Source of the DNA: CAZDWZ01 sp964509425
GTDB lineage: Bacteria; Bdellovibrionota_C; UBA2361; SZUA-149; CAZDWZ01
Direction of reading: 5' to 3'
Assembly (NCBI GenBank): GCA_964509425.1
Contig: CAZDWZ010000001.1
Span: forward strand, 372,001 to 436,000
DNA length: 64,000 nt
Shown here: positions 33,671 to 41,417 of the stretch, piece after piece
Numbering within the stretch: position 1 is the first letter of the stretch
How the letters are laid out: each line of letters begins with the position of its first letter
Notes under the pieces: model-generated
Seen by the model: the letters and a program-made list of their open reading frames with translations, nothing else
Told to the model about the DNA's origin: nothing
Database searches by the model: none
Translations under genes and position numbers: made by a program

Positions 33671-34663
33671 TTATAACTTCTCTGCGGCATCCGTGAATCG
33701 GCTTTCTAGCGTGCCCTCTATTTTCTCCAACTGTTTCAAGTCTCCGGAGGCGATGCGGAGCTGCAACGTCCGCTGCCAATTCTCGTCGGAAATTTTGGCA
33801 CTTTTCGGGAATGCCGATAATTTGAGCAATCGGGTGACCGCGTTTACAGCGACCTGCTTTGAGAGTTGAGGGAATATCTTCTGGGTAACTCGAATTCCAA
33901 TCTCTGGTGACTCGTTTAAGAGCCGAAGTGCCTCATCAAGCGCCGAGACTGCCTTTCCAATGCTGACTTCTTTCTTCGATATTACGTCCTCCGTCGTGGT
34001 GAGTCCGGTGATGGCGAGCGAAGGAGTAAATTTATCGAGCGAGAATACAACTCGGTTTCCTTGCGACTCTGCAATCGACACTGCGGGCTCAAGATCGGTC
34101 GCGATATCGACTGACTTAGCCCCGAGCGCTGCCGCCTGCGCGCCAATAGCCATCTGAACGATCTTCGTTTCGGAGAGAGTGGGCTGATGTTTGCCGATAA
34201 TATCTTTCAGCAATGTATAGGTCGTCGAAGGCGCGGGGAAGGTCGCTATGCGGAGACCGGCGAGCTGCTCAACCTTTAAAATCTCCGGAATGTCTGTTCG
34301 ATCGGTGTATCCCGATAGACCGAGTTTTACGACGACACCCGCAACAACTTTCCCTGGAAAACCGCGTTGCCGTGCGATGGCCGCAAATACCGGATCGCCA
34401 ATTCCCAAGTCGGCATCGCCGCTCATGACTGACGCAAAGACTTGATCGTCGTTACCGGAATACTTCAGGTGAACGTCGAGGCCACGTTTGGCAAATAAGC
34501 CTTCCTCCATCGCCACGTAGAGCGGCAAGTAGAGGAGAATTCTCTCCTTGCCCCAGTGCGCAATAACAAGCCGCTCCTTCACCGAGTCATTTTCAGCGGC
34601 ACCTGCGGAAGAAATGCAGCAGAGAAGGGAGTAGAGCACGGCAGCAAGGGCATGGCATCTCAT
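33671..34663 (-). CDS. Periplasmic binding protein of NMT1/SsuA-type ABC importer
   Basis: A 330-residue secreted protein. ATG 34663 (AGGAG 7 nt upstream) gives a clean signal peptide (HALAAVLYSLLCCISSAGA). The mature protein shows the NMT1/SsuA fold: PLYVAMEEGLFAKRGLDV (near 55-72), SGDADLGIGDP (near 93-103), LAGLRIATFPAPSTTY and the hinge region. Family members bind sulfonates, nitrate, bicarbonate, riboflavin or thiamine-precursor pyrimidine. thiC is encoded elsewhere in the window, so precursor import is not strictly needed. The aminotransferase and tandem Lrp regulator next door hint at an amino-acid-related or nitrogenous ligand. First gene of a binding protein-ATPase-permease operon. 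Confidence 0.88.
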   Translation of the reverse strand: MRCHALAAVLYSLLCCISSAGAAENDSVKERLVIAHWGKERILLYLPLYVAMEEGLFAKRGLDVHLKYSGNDDQVFASVMSGDADLGIGDPVFAAIARQRGFPGKVVAGVVVKLGLSGYTDRTDIPEILKVEQLAGLRIATFPAPSTTYTLLKDIIGKHQPTLSETKIVQMAIGAQAAALGAKSVDIATDLEPAVSIAESQGNRVVFSLDKFTPSLAITGLTTTEDVISKKEVSIGKAVSALDEALRLLNESPEIGIRVTQKIFPQLSKQVAVNAVTRLLKLSAFPKSAKISDENWQRTLQLRIASGDLKQLEKIEGTLESRFTDAAEKL

Positions 34664-34791
34664 GATCAATCTCCTGATGGTCTCGGCCCCGTGGCCCGAT
34701 TCAAGCATTATTTGCGGGCTTAACTACGCTATTATTAGATTTTTAATCAAATTTTCACTGTTTTCCATCTTTTCTGCTAAAATACTTGAAA
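34664..34791. promoter_or_regulatory. Divergent A/T-rich promoter region between ABC importer and Lrp regulator
   Basis: A 128-bp gap between divergent genes, clearly richer in A/T than its surroundings (34705-34791). A TAAAAT at 34778-34783 is a possible -10 for the regulator, but it lies too close to the start to be convincing. A shared operator for the tandem Lrp protein would be expected here by analogy with other divergently transcribed regulators. Confidence 0.4.
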
Positions 34792-35766
34792 ATGAGCAGC
34801 GAAATTGAAAAACTCGACCGTCTCGATCTCCGCCTGCTGCGAGAGCTGGATTTCGATTCACGACAGAGCCACGCCGCCCTCAGCCGCAAGCTCGAGGTCC
34901 CGCAGGAGACCGTTCGCTATCGTCTCAACAGTCTCGTTGAACGAAAGGTGATCGATAGATTCATCACGCTCATCGACGCTGGGAGACTGGGCGACACCTA
35001 TTACAAAATCCTTCTGAAACTGTACAACGTGAACGAAGTACAAGTGCTCACTATCATCCGTCAGCTTGCCGGTTTTGAAGCCGTAAACTGGATTGCCAGA
35101 ACGGATGGGATTTTCGACATCGCCTTTACGATTCGGGTCCGGAAGCTTCTTGAACTCAGCGAGTTCGTCGACCGATTGAAGCTTGAGTATCGGCAGTTTA
35201 TTCATCGCATCACATTCGCCGTGAATATCAGGGCTGAATTTGCCGTGCGGGACTATTTCGTTTCGAAAAAGAGGTTGGCGACCGGCGTTGGCTATACAAC
35301 TCCGGAACGGAACCACGAGCCTGATGAACTAGACATTCGCATTCTCCGACTCCTCGGAAACGATACTCGCATTTCAGCCTCGAGTATCGGAGAAAGAGTC
35401 GGCCTCTCGTCCGAAGCTGCATCACAGCGCATTCGCAAGCTCGAACGAAATCAGATCATCACTCGATATACTCTTCTCCCAGCACTCGCCCGTCTTGGAA
35501 TTGAGAACTACTATGTCCTGCTCTACTTCAGCGCAGCGTCTCAACAACGAATCGACGCCTTTACGGCATACTGTCGCCAGGAAATCCGCATCGTGTACTT
35601 TATCAAGGCGCTTGGCGAATGGGACTACGAGCTTAACCTTGAGGTGCATAGTCCCGGCGAATATCGAGAGATCATGATGAGCCTAACCAAAGATTTCTCG
35701 GACATTATTCGGGATTATGTGAGCCTGCCGGTCACGGGACTCTTCAAGTTCACCATCGTTCCTTAG
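34792..35766 (+). CDS. Tandem Lrp/AsnC-type transcriptional regulator
   Basis: A 324-residue protein made of two Lrp/AsnC modules in one chain. The first winged helix-turn-helix covers about 5-55 (LDRLDLRLLRELDFDSRQSH), followed by a beta-rich ligand/oligomerisation domain to about 155. A second winged HTH lies at about 180-230 (ELDIRILRLLGNDTRISASS), followed by a second such domain. Ordinary Lrp/AsnC proteins are about 150 aa with a single module. ATG 34792 (MSSEIEKL) is chosen; TTG 34786 is open. It diverges from the ABC importer and probably controls it. Duplication and fusion gives a built-in dimer. Tandem forms are better known in archaea and deltaproteobacteria. Confidence 0.85.
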   Translation: MSSEIEKLDRLDLRLLRELDFDSRQSHAALSRKLEVPQETVRYRLNSLVERKVIDRFITLIDAGRLGDTYYKILLKLYNVNEVQVLTIIRQLAGFEAVNWIARTDGIFDIAFTIRVRKLLELSEFVDRLKLEYRQFIHRITFAVNIRAEFAVRDYFVSKKRLATGVGYTTPERNHEPDELDIRILRLLGNDTRISASSIGERVGLSSEAASQRIRKLERNQIITRYTLLPALARLGIENYYVLLYFSAASQQRIDAFTAYCRQEIRIVYFIKALGEWDYELNLEVHSPGEYREIMMSLTKDFSDIIRDYVSLPVTGLFKFTIVP

Positions 35767-35909
35767 AGCGCGCAACGCACTCTTCCTGTCTAGCGGGCTG
35801 CGATAACACCCGATCTGCAAGAGACTGTCCTTGGTTTTGCCGAATGGTTCGCCTAAGAACTCGACTTGCTCATTTCCGTCAATTTTCGTATCGGAATGGG
35901 GGCAATTTT

Positions 35910-37322
35910 ATGGTATTCAGCTCCCTTATTTTTATTTTCGGATTTTTGCCGCTGGTACTGCTCGGATACTACCTATCCCCGCAGCGATACCGGAATGGTT
36001 ACCTATTGGCGGCAAGCTGTCTCTTTTATCTTTGGGGCGCACCCAGGTTCTTCCCGATCCTACTCGGAGCGGCCGTGGTCGACTACTGGATCAGCCGGGC
36101 GATTCACGGGAGCGAGAACGAATCCAGGCGAAAGCGTCTGCTGATTCTCGGCCTCACGTTTAATCTCTCGCTGCTCGCCTACTTCAAATATTCGAACTTC
36201 TTCGTTGAGGAGCTCAATCATCTCTTCGTCGCCTGGGGTTTGTCCGCAATGCCGTGGACGACGGTCATTCTCCCCATCGGAATCTCATTCATCACATTCG
36301 AAGAAATCAGTTATCTGGTGGACATCTATCGCCGTGTCACTCCGCCGGCTCCAAACTTTCCGACGTATGCCCTCTTTCTTTGTCTGTTTCCTCACCTGAT
36401 TGCCGGACCCATCTTTCGGTATCATGACGTCTCGGAGCAGCTCGTCAACCGAGAACATTCTACGAAGCTATTCTACGAGGGTCTCATTCGATTCTGTAAT
36501 GGCCTCGGGAAAAAAGTGCTGATTGCCGATCCCGTAGCGCGCGTCGCGGATACTCTTTTCGCGGTCCAGACCGTCAATCTGAGTCCGGGGCTCGCGTGGC
36601 TCGCGGTCCTTGCGTACAGCATACAGATATACTTCGACTTCTCGGGCTACTCCGACATGGCGATTGGACTCGGAAAGATGTTCGGCTTCAGATTTGTAGA
36701 AAATTTCGATCGTCCGTATTCCGCGACCAGCATCACGGATTTTTGGCGCCGCTGGCATATATCGTTGTCGAACTGGATGCGGGAGTACCTCTACATTCCG
36801 CTCGGCGGGAACCGGTTCGGCCCGGTCAGGACGTACATCAATCTGTGGGTGGTGTTCCTCCTCTCCGGATTCTGGCACGGAGCCAATTGGACGTTCCTCT
36901 TTTGGGGTTTCTATCACGGCCTTTTCCTCGTTCTCGATCGCCTCTTCCTCCTCCGACTTTTAGAACCGGTTCCGGCTTTTTTCCGCCGGCTTCTCACGTT
37001 CTTGATTGTCATCTTGGGTTGGGTTCCCTTCCGCACGGAATCGCTCGGACATGCTCTTGAGATCTGGAAGGTGATGTTCGGTCTGACAGGCTCCAAATCG
37101 GATCTGTTGCTCGTCGAAGTTGCAAGTGGCCGAGCACTCTGTGCGCTCGCGGTCGGACTCGTTCTCGGGCTCCTCCCGTTTACCGTCAGATTTACGCGCG
37201 AGTCGTTCAACCGGCCGCTTCCGGTATTTGCCGCCGGGTCCTGCGCAGTCGCCGTGTTATTTTTCTCAACCCTGTCGCTCGTAAACTCAGACTTTCACCC
37301 CTTTATTTATTTCCGGTTCTAG
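35910..37322 (+). CDS. MBOAT-family O-acyltransferase (AlgI/DltB-like)
   Basis: A 470-residue polytopic inner-membrane protein that passes acetyl groups from the cytoplasm to a periplasmic acetyltransferase. About ten membrane helices. Family motifs: FWRRWHISLSNWMREYLYIP near 297-316, GGNRFG, and the catalytic histidine in SGFWHGANWT near 340-349. The chosen start ATG 35910 has GGGGGC upstream; the frame runs back to 35844 but those residues are not hydrophobic. The next gene encodes an AlgJ/AlgX-type protein 6 nt later, giving an acetylation pair as in alginate or bacterial cellulose modification. The polymer it modifies is not encoded here. Confidence 0.92.
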   Translation: MVFSSLIFIFGFLPLVLLGYYLSPQRYRNGYLLAASCLFYLWGAPRFFPILLGAAVVDYWISRAIHGSENESRRKRLLILGLTFNLSLLAYFKYSNFFVEELNHLFVAWGLSAMPWTTVILPIGISFITFEEISYLVDIYRRVTPPAPNFPTYALFLCLFPHLIAGPIFRYHDVSEQLVNREHSTKLFYEGLIRFCNGLGKKVLIADPVARVADTLFAVQTVNLSPGLAWLAVLAYSIQIYFDFSGYSDMAIGLGKMFGFRFVENFDRPYSATSITDFWRRWHISLSNWMREYLYIPLGGNRFGPVRTYINLWVVFLLSGFWHGANWTFLFWGFYHGLFLVLDRLFLLRLLEPVPAFFRRLLTFLIVILGWVPFRTESLGHALEIWKVMFGLTGSKSDLLLVEVASGRALCALAVGLVLGLLPFTVRFTRESFNRPLPVFAAGSCAVAVLFFSTLSLVNSDFHPFIYFRF

Positions 37323-37328
37323 GCTCCA

Positions 37329-38507
37329 GTGGCGGATAAGATGCACAAGGTTTTCATCGTTATTTTTCTCGTCCTTCTCGCGCTCCCCGCACTGCAAATG
37401 GTCCATCCATTGGTAAAGGAGCAGACGCTCCACGGAATCGAAGTAAAGGAAAGTGAAGGTTTCCCGGAATTTTCGTTGAAAGCATTCATCGGAGAGGACT
37501 TCCAAAAGAAGACGCATTCCTGGCTGAGCCAGCGATTCGGATTTCGCGGTCACCTGGTTCGAACCGATAATCAAATCAACTATTCGTTGTTCAAGGAGAT
37601 TTCATCGAACTCTGGAACAACCGTAATCGTCGGGAAGGACGACGTCCTTTTTGAGAAGCTCTACATCGACTCCGCAAACGGCCGATTTCATATCCCAGTA
37701 AACCGGCTCGGATTCGTCGCCCGCCAGATTCTCAGGCTTCAGCGCCTTTTAGAGGCGCGGGGAAAAACTTTCTTGGTGATGATCAGTCCGAGCAAAGCCT
37801 CCGTTTATCAGGAATACATTCCGGATAATTTTCTCCGCGATCGTTCTCGCTCGGTCTCAAGAGAAAGCACCGATGAGTTCGTCCGCCTGCTCGCGGAGAA
37901 CGGCGTGAAACATCTTGATACGAGGGCGTTGATCCACGAATGGAAGAAGGACAGCGAATATCCGGTTTTCCCGAAGGGAGGCGTCCACTGGACCGAGTTT
38001 TCAGCATGCCGCGCCGGCGTCGCGCTCTACACGCGGCTCAAAGAAATATCGGGAAAGGATATTCGCGTGATGCGATGCAATCCGACTTTCGTCACAGATA
38101 TTCTAAGCCCGTTTGATCGAGATCTCGCGGATCTGACGAACGTCTGGAATCCGAAGGTGTTCTACTCTCCCCTGCCCTACGTCGATACAAAAGAGTTCGT
38201 CCCGGACGAAGGTATTCAACCGCGAATGTTATTTGTCGGCGGGAGTTTTTTGTGGGCGATACTCGAGCAAAGCGAACGACAGAAGATATACCAAAGCCGG
38301 GACTTCTTTTATTACTACCAGCGTCGATTTCGATATCCCGAGGGCAAGGAGACGAAAGTAAAAGATGAAGTGCTCGAATGGAAAGACGACATTCTGAAAA
38401 ATGATTTCTTTGTCCTTGAGGTCAACGAGGCCTACCTTCATCACGTCGGCATGGGCTTCGTCCGTGACGCAATTAAGCGAATCACGGCGCTCGATCCTCC
38501 TGCCTGA
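37329..38507 (+). CDS. AlgJ/AlgX-like SGNH acetyltransferase
   Basis: A 392-residue protein with an N-terminal membrane anchor (VFIVIFLVLLALPALQMV) and a periplasmic SGNH-hydrolase-like domain of the AlgJ/AlgX family. Landmarks: GKDDVLFEKLYIDS (near 99-112), MISPSKASVYQEYIP (near 151-165), GGVHWTEFSA (near 217-226; catalytic Asp/His pair position with His) and FVGGSFLW (near 305), the expected block I around the nucleophilic serine. Block I reads GGSF rather than GDSF. GTG 37329 or ATG 37341 could be the start. It is coupled to the MBOAT gene; the pair should O-acetylate an exopolysaccharide or wall glycan. The stop abuts the convergent trmB stop with no gap. Confidence 0.85.
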   Translation: MADKMHKVFIVIFLVLLALPALQMVHPLVKEQTLHGIEVKESEGFPEFSLKAFIGEDFQKKTHSWLSQRFGFRGHLVRTDNQINYSLFKEISSNSGTTVIVGKDDVLFEKLYIDSANGRFHIPVNRLGFVARQILRLQRLLEARGKTFLVMISPSKASVYQEYIPDNFLRDRSRSVSRESTDEFVRLLAENGVKHLDTRALIHEWKKDSEYPVFPKGGVHWTEFSACRAGVALYTRLKEISGKDIRVMRCNPTFVTDILSPFDRDLADLTNVWNPKVFYSPLPYVDTKEFVPDEGIQPRMLFVGGSFLWAILEQSERQKIYQSRDFFYYYQRRFRYPEGKETKVKDEVLEWKDDILKNDFFVLEVNEAYLHHVGMGFVRDAIKRITALDPPA

Positions 38508-39122
38508 TTATTTTCTGCTCATTCGCAGATAGGCGATCGGAAGTTTCTGACGTATAAATAATCTCTCAAATTCGGTAAGGATGTTGTCTGCGTCGAGGCC
38601 GCTTTTATGGAAATCAACGGACGATTCCTCCAGCGTAAACTGCGAATGAGCCGTTGCATCTCGATAAAAATCTTGAAAGTAGTCTTGGTGATCGGTCTTC
38701 ACTGAAACGAAACCTCCCGGACGAATAATTTTCGCAGCGGAATCAAGCGTCTCGGTGCTCAGCATTCGATGTTTTCGCCATCCGGATTTCGTCCAAGGAT
38801 CGGGGAAATTGATATAGAGTCCGGAGACACTTTTCTCTGGGAAGAAGTTCTCGAGCTTCCGTCCATCCGTCCGAATGACAAAGACATTTTCAATGCCGCC
38901 GACTCCAGCTTTCTCGAGAGTGCGGAATGCTCGTTTAAACCGCAGCTCGAATCCGACCCAGGCCGCCTGCGGAGTTTTTGCGGCCCGCGTCAAGATATGT
39001 CCACCAGAACCTGAGCCGAGCTCCGCAAAGACCTCGGAGGCTTGAGTCAGGCGATTCTGGAGCTGCCGGAGCTCCTCCTCTGGCGCACTCCAGGGGAATA
39101 GCCGCCCCGGAAAGTCTTCCAT
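38508..39122 (-). CDS. trmB: tRNA (guanine-N7-)-methyltransferase
   Basis: Adds N7-methyl to G46 of tRNA variable loops using S-adenosylmethionine. Motif I reads FAELGSGSGGH and the TrmB signature is LYINFPDPWTKSGWRKHRM, followed by FVSVKTDH. The frame is open to 39293. I use ATG 39122 (MEDFPGRLFPW; AGAGAG upstream, 204 aa), but a TTG at 39146 would retain the conserved-looking GNPYREK and may be correct. By-product S-adenosylhomocysteine would be cleared by ahcY. It is convergent with the AlgJ-like gene and divergent from the DHH gene. Confidence 0.92.
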   Translation of the reverse strand: MEDFPGRLFPWSAPEEELRQLQNRLTQASEVFAELGSGSGGHILTRAAKTPQAAWVGFELRFKRAFRTLEKAGVGGIENVFVIRTDGRKLENFFPEKSVSGLYINFPDPWTKSGWRKHRMLSTETLDSAAKIIRPGGFVSVKTDHQDYFQDFYRDATAHSQFTLEESSVDFHKSGLDADNILTEFERLFIRQKLPIAYLRMSRK

Positions 39123-39218
39123 TTTCTCTCTGTATGGATTTCCCAAAACTCTCTGCTCACCTGTAATCAATTCCCGGTAGTGGTGTATCACAAATGAGAA
39201 TTTGATATAGAGCCGGAC

Positions 39219-40577
39219 ATGCCAACACACGCGCTTCCCGAAACACTCGACAAAATCTTCTTGGACACCACGCTTTCGTGGGGCAACAAACATCCACGAG
39301 ACACTCTGCTCCGTGATTTGTGGGAGAACGACCGAGATTATTTACTCTGGGCTGCAAATCTAAAAACCGATAAGCCGAACAAATACTCTCTCCCTCGTTA
39401 TCAAAGTTCACTTGTTGCACTTGCACTGGAAATTTCTGGACTTTCTGCAGAAGAGTCCGAAGCGAAGTTAAACGAGCTTCAACGATGGAGAATACTTTCA
39501 CGCGAAGGAACCGGACTCTCGTCGCTGAGTCGGCCGACCCGCGATGACTGCCGGAACATAATCGCCCGATGTAACTTGCTTGGCGTCCATGGCGATCTGG
39601 ACGGCATCTTCAGTGGAGCAAGCGCCATCTGCTACGGAGGAGCTCTCGAAGGAGGTAAGCTCCCCGGCGGATTTCATCGAGTGAGATTGTTTCGATACGG
39701 ATTCCGCAGCTTGGCAGACTACTCGGACGCTTTTTTCACCGGCAAGTCGGCATCCGGGAGGACTTCAAACGAAAACGAAACGTGTTCGGTCGTGATCGAC
39801 TTCGCGGCACATCCCCATGCCTCCCTGAACCTTGATCACCACACCACGGCGCTCTCATTTTGGGAGTTTGGGACGGATATCCCGGTTGGGATCTTTGATC
39901 CGAAATTCCCCTCTTGTCCAAGACTGCTCGCCGACTGCTGCGGGCTGCCGATTCCAGAGCCCGTTTTGGCAGGATGCGACATGGTCGACGGAGCACGTTA
40001 CGCGTCCATCGGTGAAACTTCCACTTTGGACAACCCGTTCGTCGCTCTCGAGTATGCTCTCGGAGTTGAAGTTTCAGATATCGTGGCAACAAAAGCGCTT
40101 TTTACGCTGGCTGAGGCGAAACTCGATCCGTATTCACTCCTCGAACAGCCTGTGTGGAAGGCTCGAGTAGAGCTTGTCCGATTAGAATTCGATGAACAAC
40201 GAAGCTACTGGTCTAAGTCCTCGCGCTTTCAGTTTTTTGAGGACCTCCTCGCAGTCTCAGACGCACGGCTTGCCCCTTACTCGTCGTCTCGCTTCCGGTA
40301 TATTCCGTTCGAGAACGAAACCGTAGTCAAATATCCATATCTCGTTACAATTCGTCCCAAATCGCAGACATCAGTGAACCTCGGAATCTCCCGAAACCCT
40401 TTTTATCGAGAGAAGGAATTTTTCGACCGAAATCCCAAGAACCTCGGCGCGATCGCAAAGGCTCTCGGCGAAGGCGGCGGCAGACTGGAGGCTTCGGCGG
40501 TGACTATCGAAGTGTCCCAGTTAAGCGATACCATCCGTCGGATCCTCGCTCTGCTTCAGGAGGAATCCTTGTCTTGA
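39219..40577 (+). CDS. DHH-family phosphoesterase-like protein
   Basis: A 452-residue soluble protein. HGDLDGIFSGAS (near 126-137) fits the DHH motif I (HxDxDG) and VVIDFAAHPHASLNLDHHTT (near 189-208) carries a DHH-like metal site. Near the C-terminus GGGRLEASAVTI resembles the DHHA1 GGGH substrate-binding loop, but with Arg in place of His. Members act on short RNA, cyclic dinucleotides or pyrophosphate. The altered loop makes the substrate uncertain. The stop overlaps the mqnD TTG start (TTGA), so the two are translated together. Its N-terminal 110 residues are unusual for the family. Confidence 0.7.
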   Translation: MPTHALPETLDKIFLDTTLSWGNKHPRDTLLRDLWENDRDYLLWAANLKTDKPNKYSLPRYQSSLVALALEISGLSAEESEAKLNELQRWRILSREGTGLSSLSRPTRDDCRNIIARCNLLGVHGDLDGIFSGASAICYGGALEGGKLPGGFHRVRLFRYGFRSLADYSDAFFTGKSASGRTSNENETCSVVIDFAAHPHASLNLDHHTTALSFWEFGTDIPVGIFDPKFPSCPRLLADCCGLPIPEPVLAGCDMVDGARYASIGETSTLDNPFVALEYALGVEVSDIVATKALFTLAEAKLDPYSLLEQPVWKARVELVRLEFDEQRSYWSKSSRFQFFEDLLAVSDARLAPYSSSRFRYIPFENETVVKYPYLVTIRPKSQTSVNLGISRNPFYREKEFFDRNPKNLGAIAKALGEGGGRLEASAVTIEVSQLSDTIRRILALLQEESLS

Positions 40578-41407
40578 AGCTTCGAATCGCTCATAGCCCG
40601 GATGCCGACGACTACTTTTTGTTCTGGGCGCTTCGCACAAACATCCTCCGCTCAGACTCTTTCGAGTTTGAATTCTCAGCATTCGATACCGAGGAGTTGA
40701 ACGAGGCTGCACGAACAGGAGCATTCGACGTTATCGCCATCTCAAGCGCGACACTTCCGTCGGTGCTCGATCAGTATTTCGTGCTCGCATCGGGGGCCAG
40801 TGTGGGACGAAACTACGGACCAAAGCTGATTACCTCGGCGAAGACTGAATCGCCCTCTGCGAGGCGCCGGCGACTACAGGAGGGAACGATCGGCGTACCC
40901 GGGAACGGCACGACAGCTGCGCTTCTGCTCAAACGATATTTACCGGGAGCAAAAACGAAGTTCATTCCACTCACGCCATTTCGTGGAGTTTTCGACCGGA
41001 TTCGTTCCGGCGATGTGGAAGCTGCCGTCGTGATTCATGAGGGTCAGCTCACCTACTCCGAGTTCGGGTGCGAGCTCGTGGAGGATCTGGGATCATGGTG
41101 GTGCCACTCAAGTGGGTGTCCCCTCCCTGTTGGAATCAATGTCGTCCACCGCCGGCTTGGGCCGGCAATTTCTGAACTTTCGTCGCTGCTCCAAGAATCG
41201 GTCAAAATCGCTCTCGAGCGAAAATCTGAAATTCTCCCTTTTCTCGTCGAAATGGATCGGAACCAAGGCGGCAAACTCCGTGCCGAAACCGAGATCGAGC
41301 ACTATCTCTCCTTGTACGCGAATGAAGATTCATACTCGTTGCCCGCAGAAGCGATACGTGGTCTCGAAGATTTTCTGGGTCTCTCTCTCGAAGGCTGCGT
41401 TAAGTGA
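40574..41407 (+). CDS. mqnD: MqnD-like 1,4-dihydroxy-6-naphthoate synthase (MqnA/MqnD/SBP family)
   Basis: A 277-residue soluble protein of the periplasmic-binding-protein-like MqnA/MqnD group. KLRIAHSPDADDYFLFWAL at the N-terminus matches the MqnD pattern (SPxxDD/NDxFxFxAL), and AFDVIAISSATLPSVLDQY follows at about 55-73. MqnD converts cyclic dehypoxanthine futalosine to dihydroxynaphthoate in the futalosine route to menaquinone. No signal peptide, so it is cytosolic. It starts at TTG 40574, overlapping the DHH gene (TTGA), with GGAGGA about 10 nt upstream. The UbiA-family prenyltransferase at 52866 could act later in the same pathway. A paralogue of unknown role is possible. Confidence 0.75.
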   Translation: MKLRIAHSPDADDYFLFWALRTNILRSDSFEFEFSAFDTEELNEAARTGAFDVIAISSATLPSVLDQYFVLASGASVGRNYGPKLITSAKTESPSARRRRLQEGTIGVPGNGTTAALLLKRYLPGAKTKFIPLTPFRGVFDRIRSGDVEAAVVIHEGQLTYSEFGCELVEDLGSWWCHSSGCPLPVGINVVHRRLGPAISELSSLLQESVKIALERKSEILPFLVEMDRNQGGKLRAETEIEHYLSLYANEDSYSLPAEAIRGLEDFLGLSLEGCVK

Positions 41408-41417
41408 GGACGCGAAG

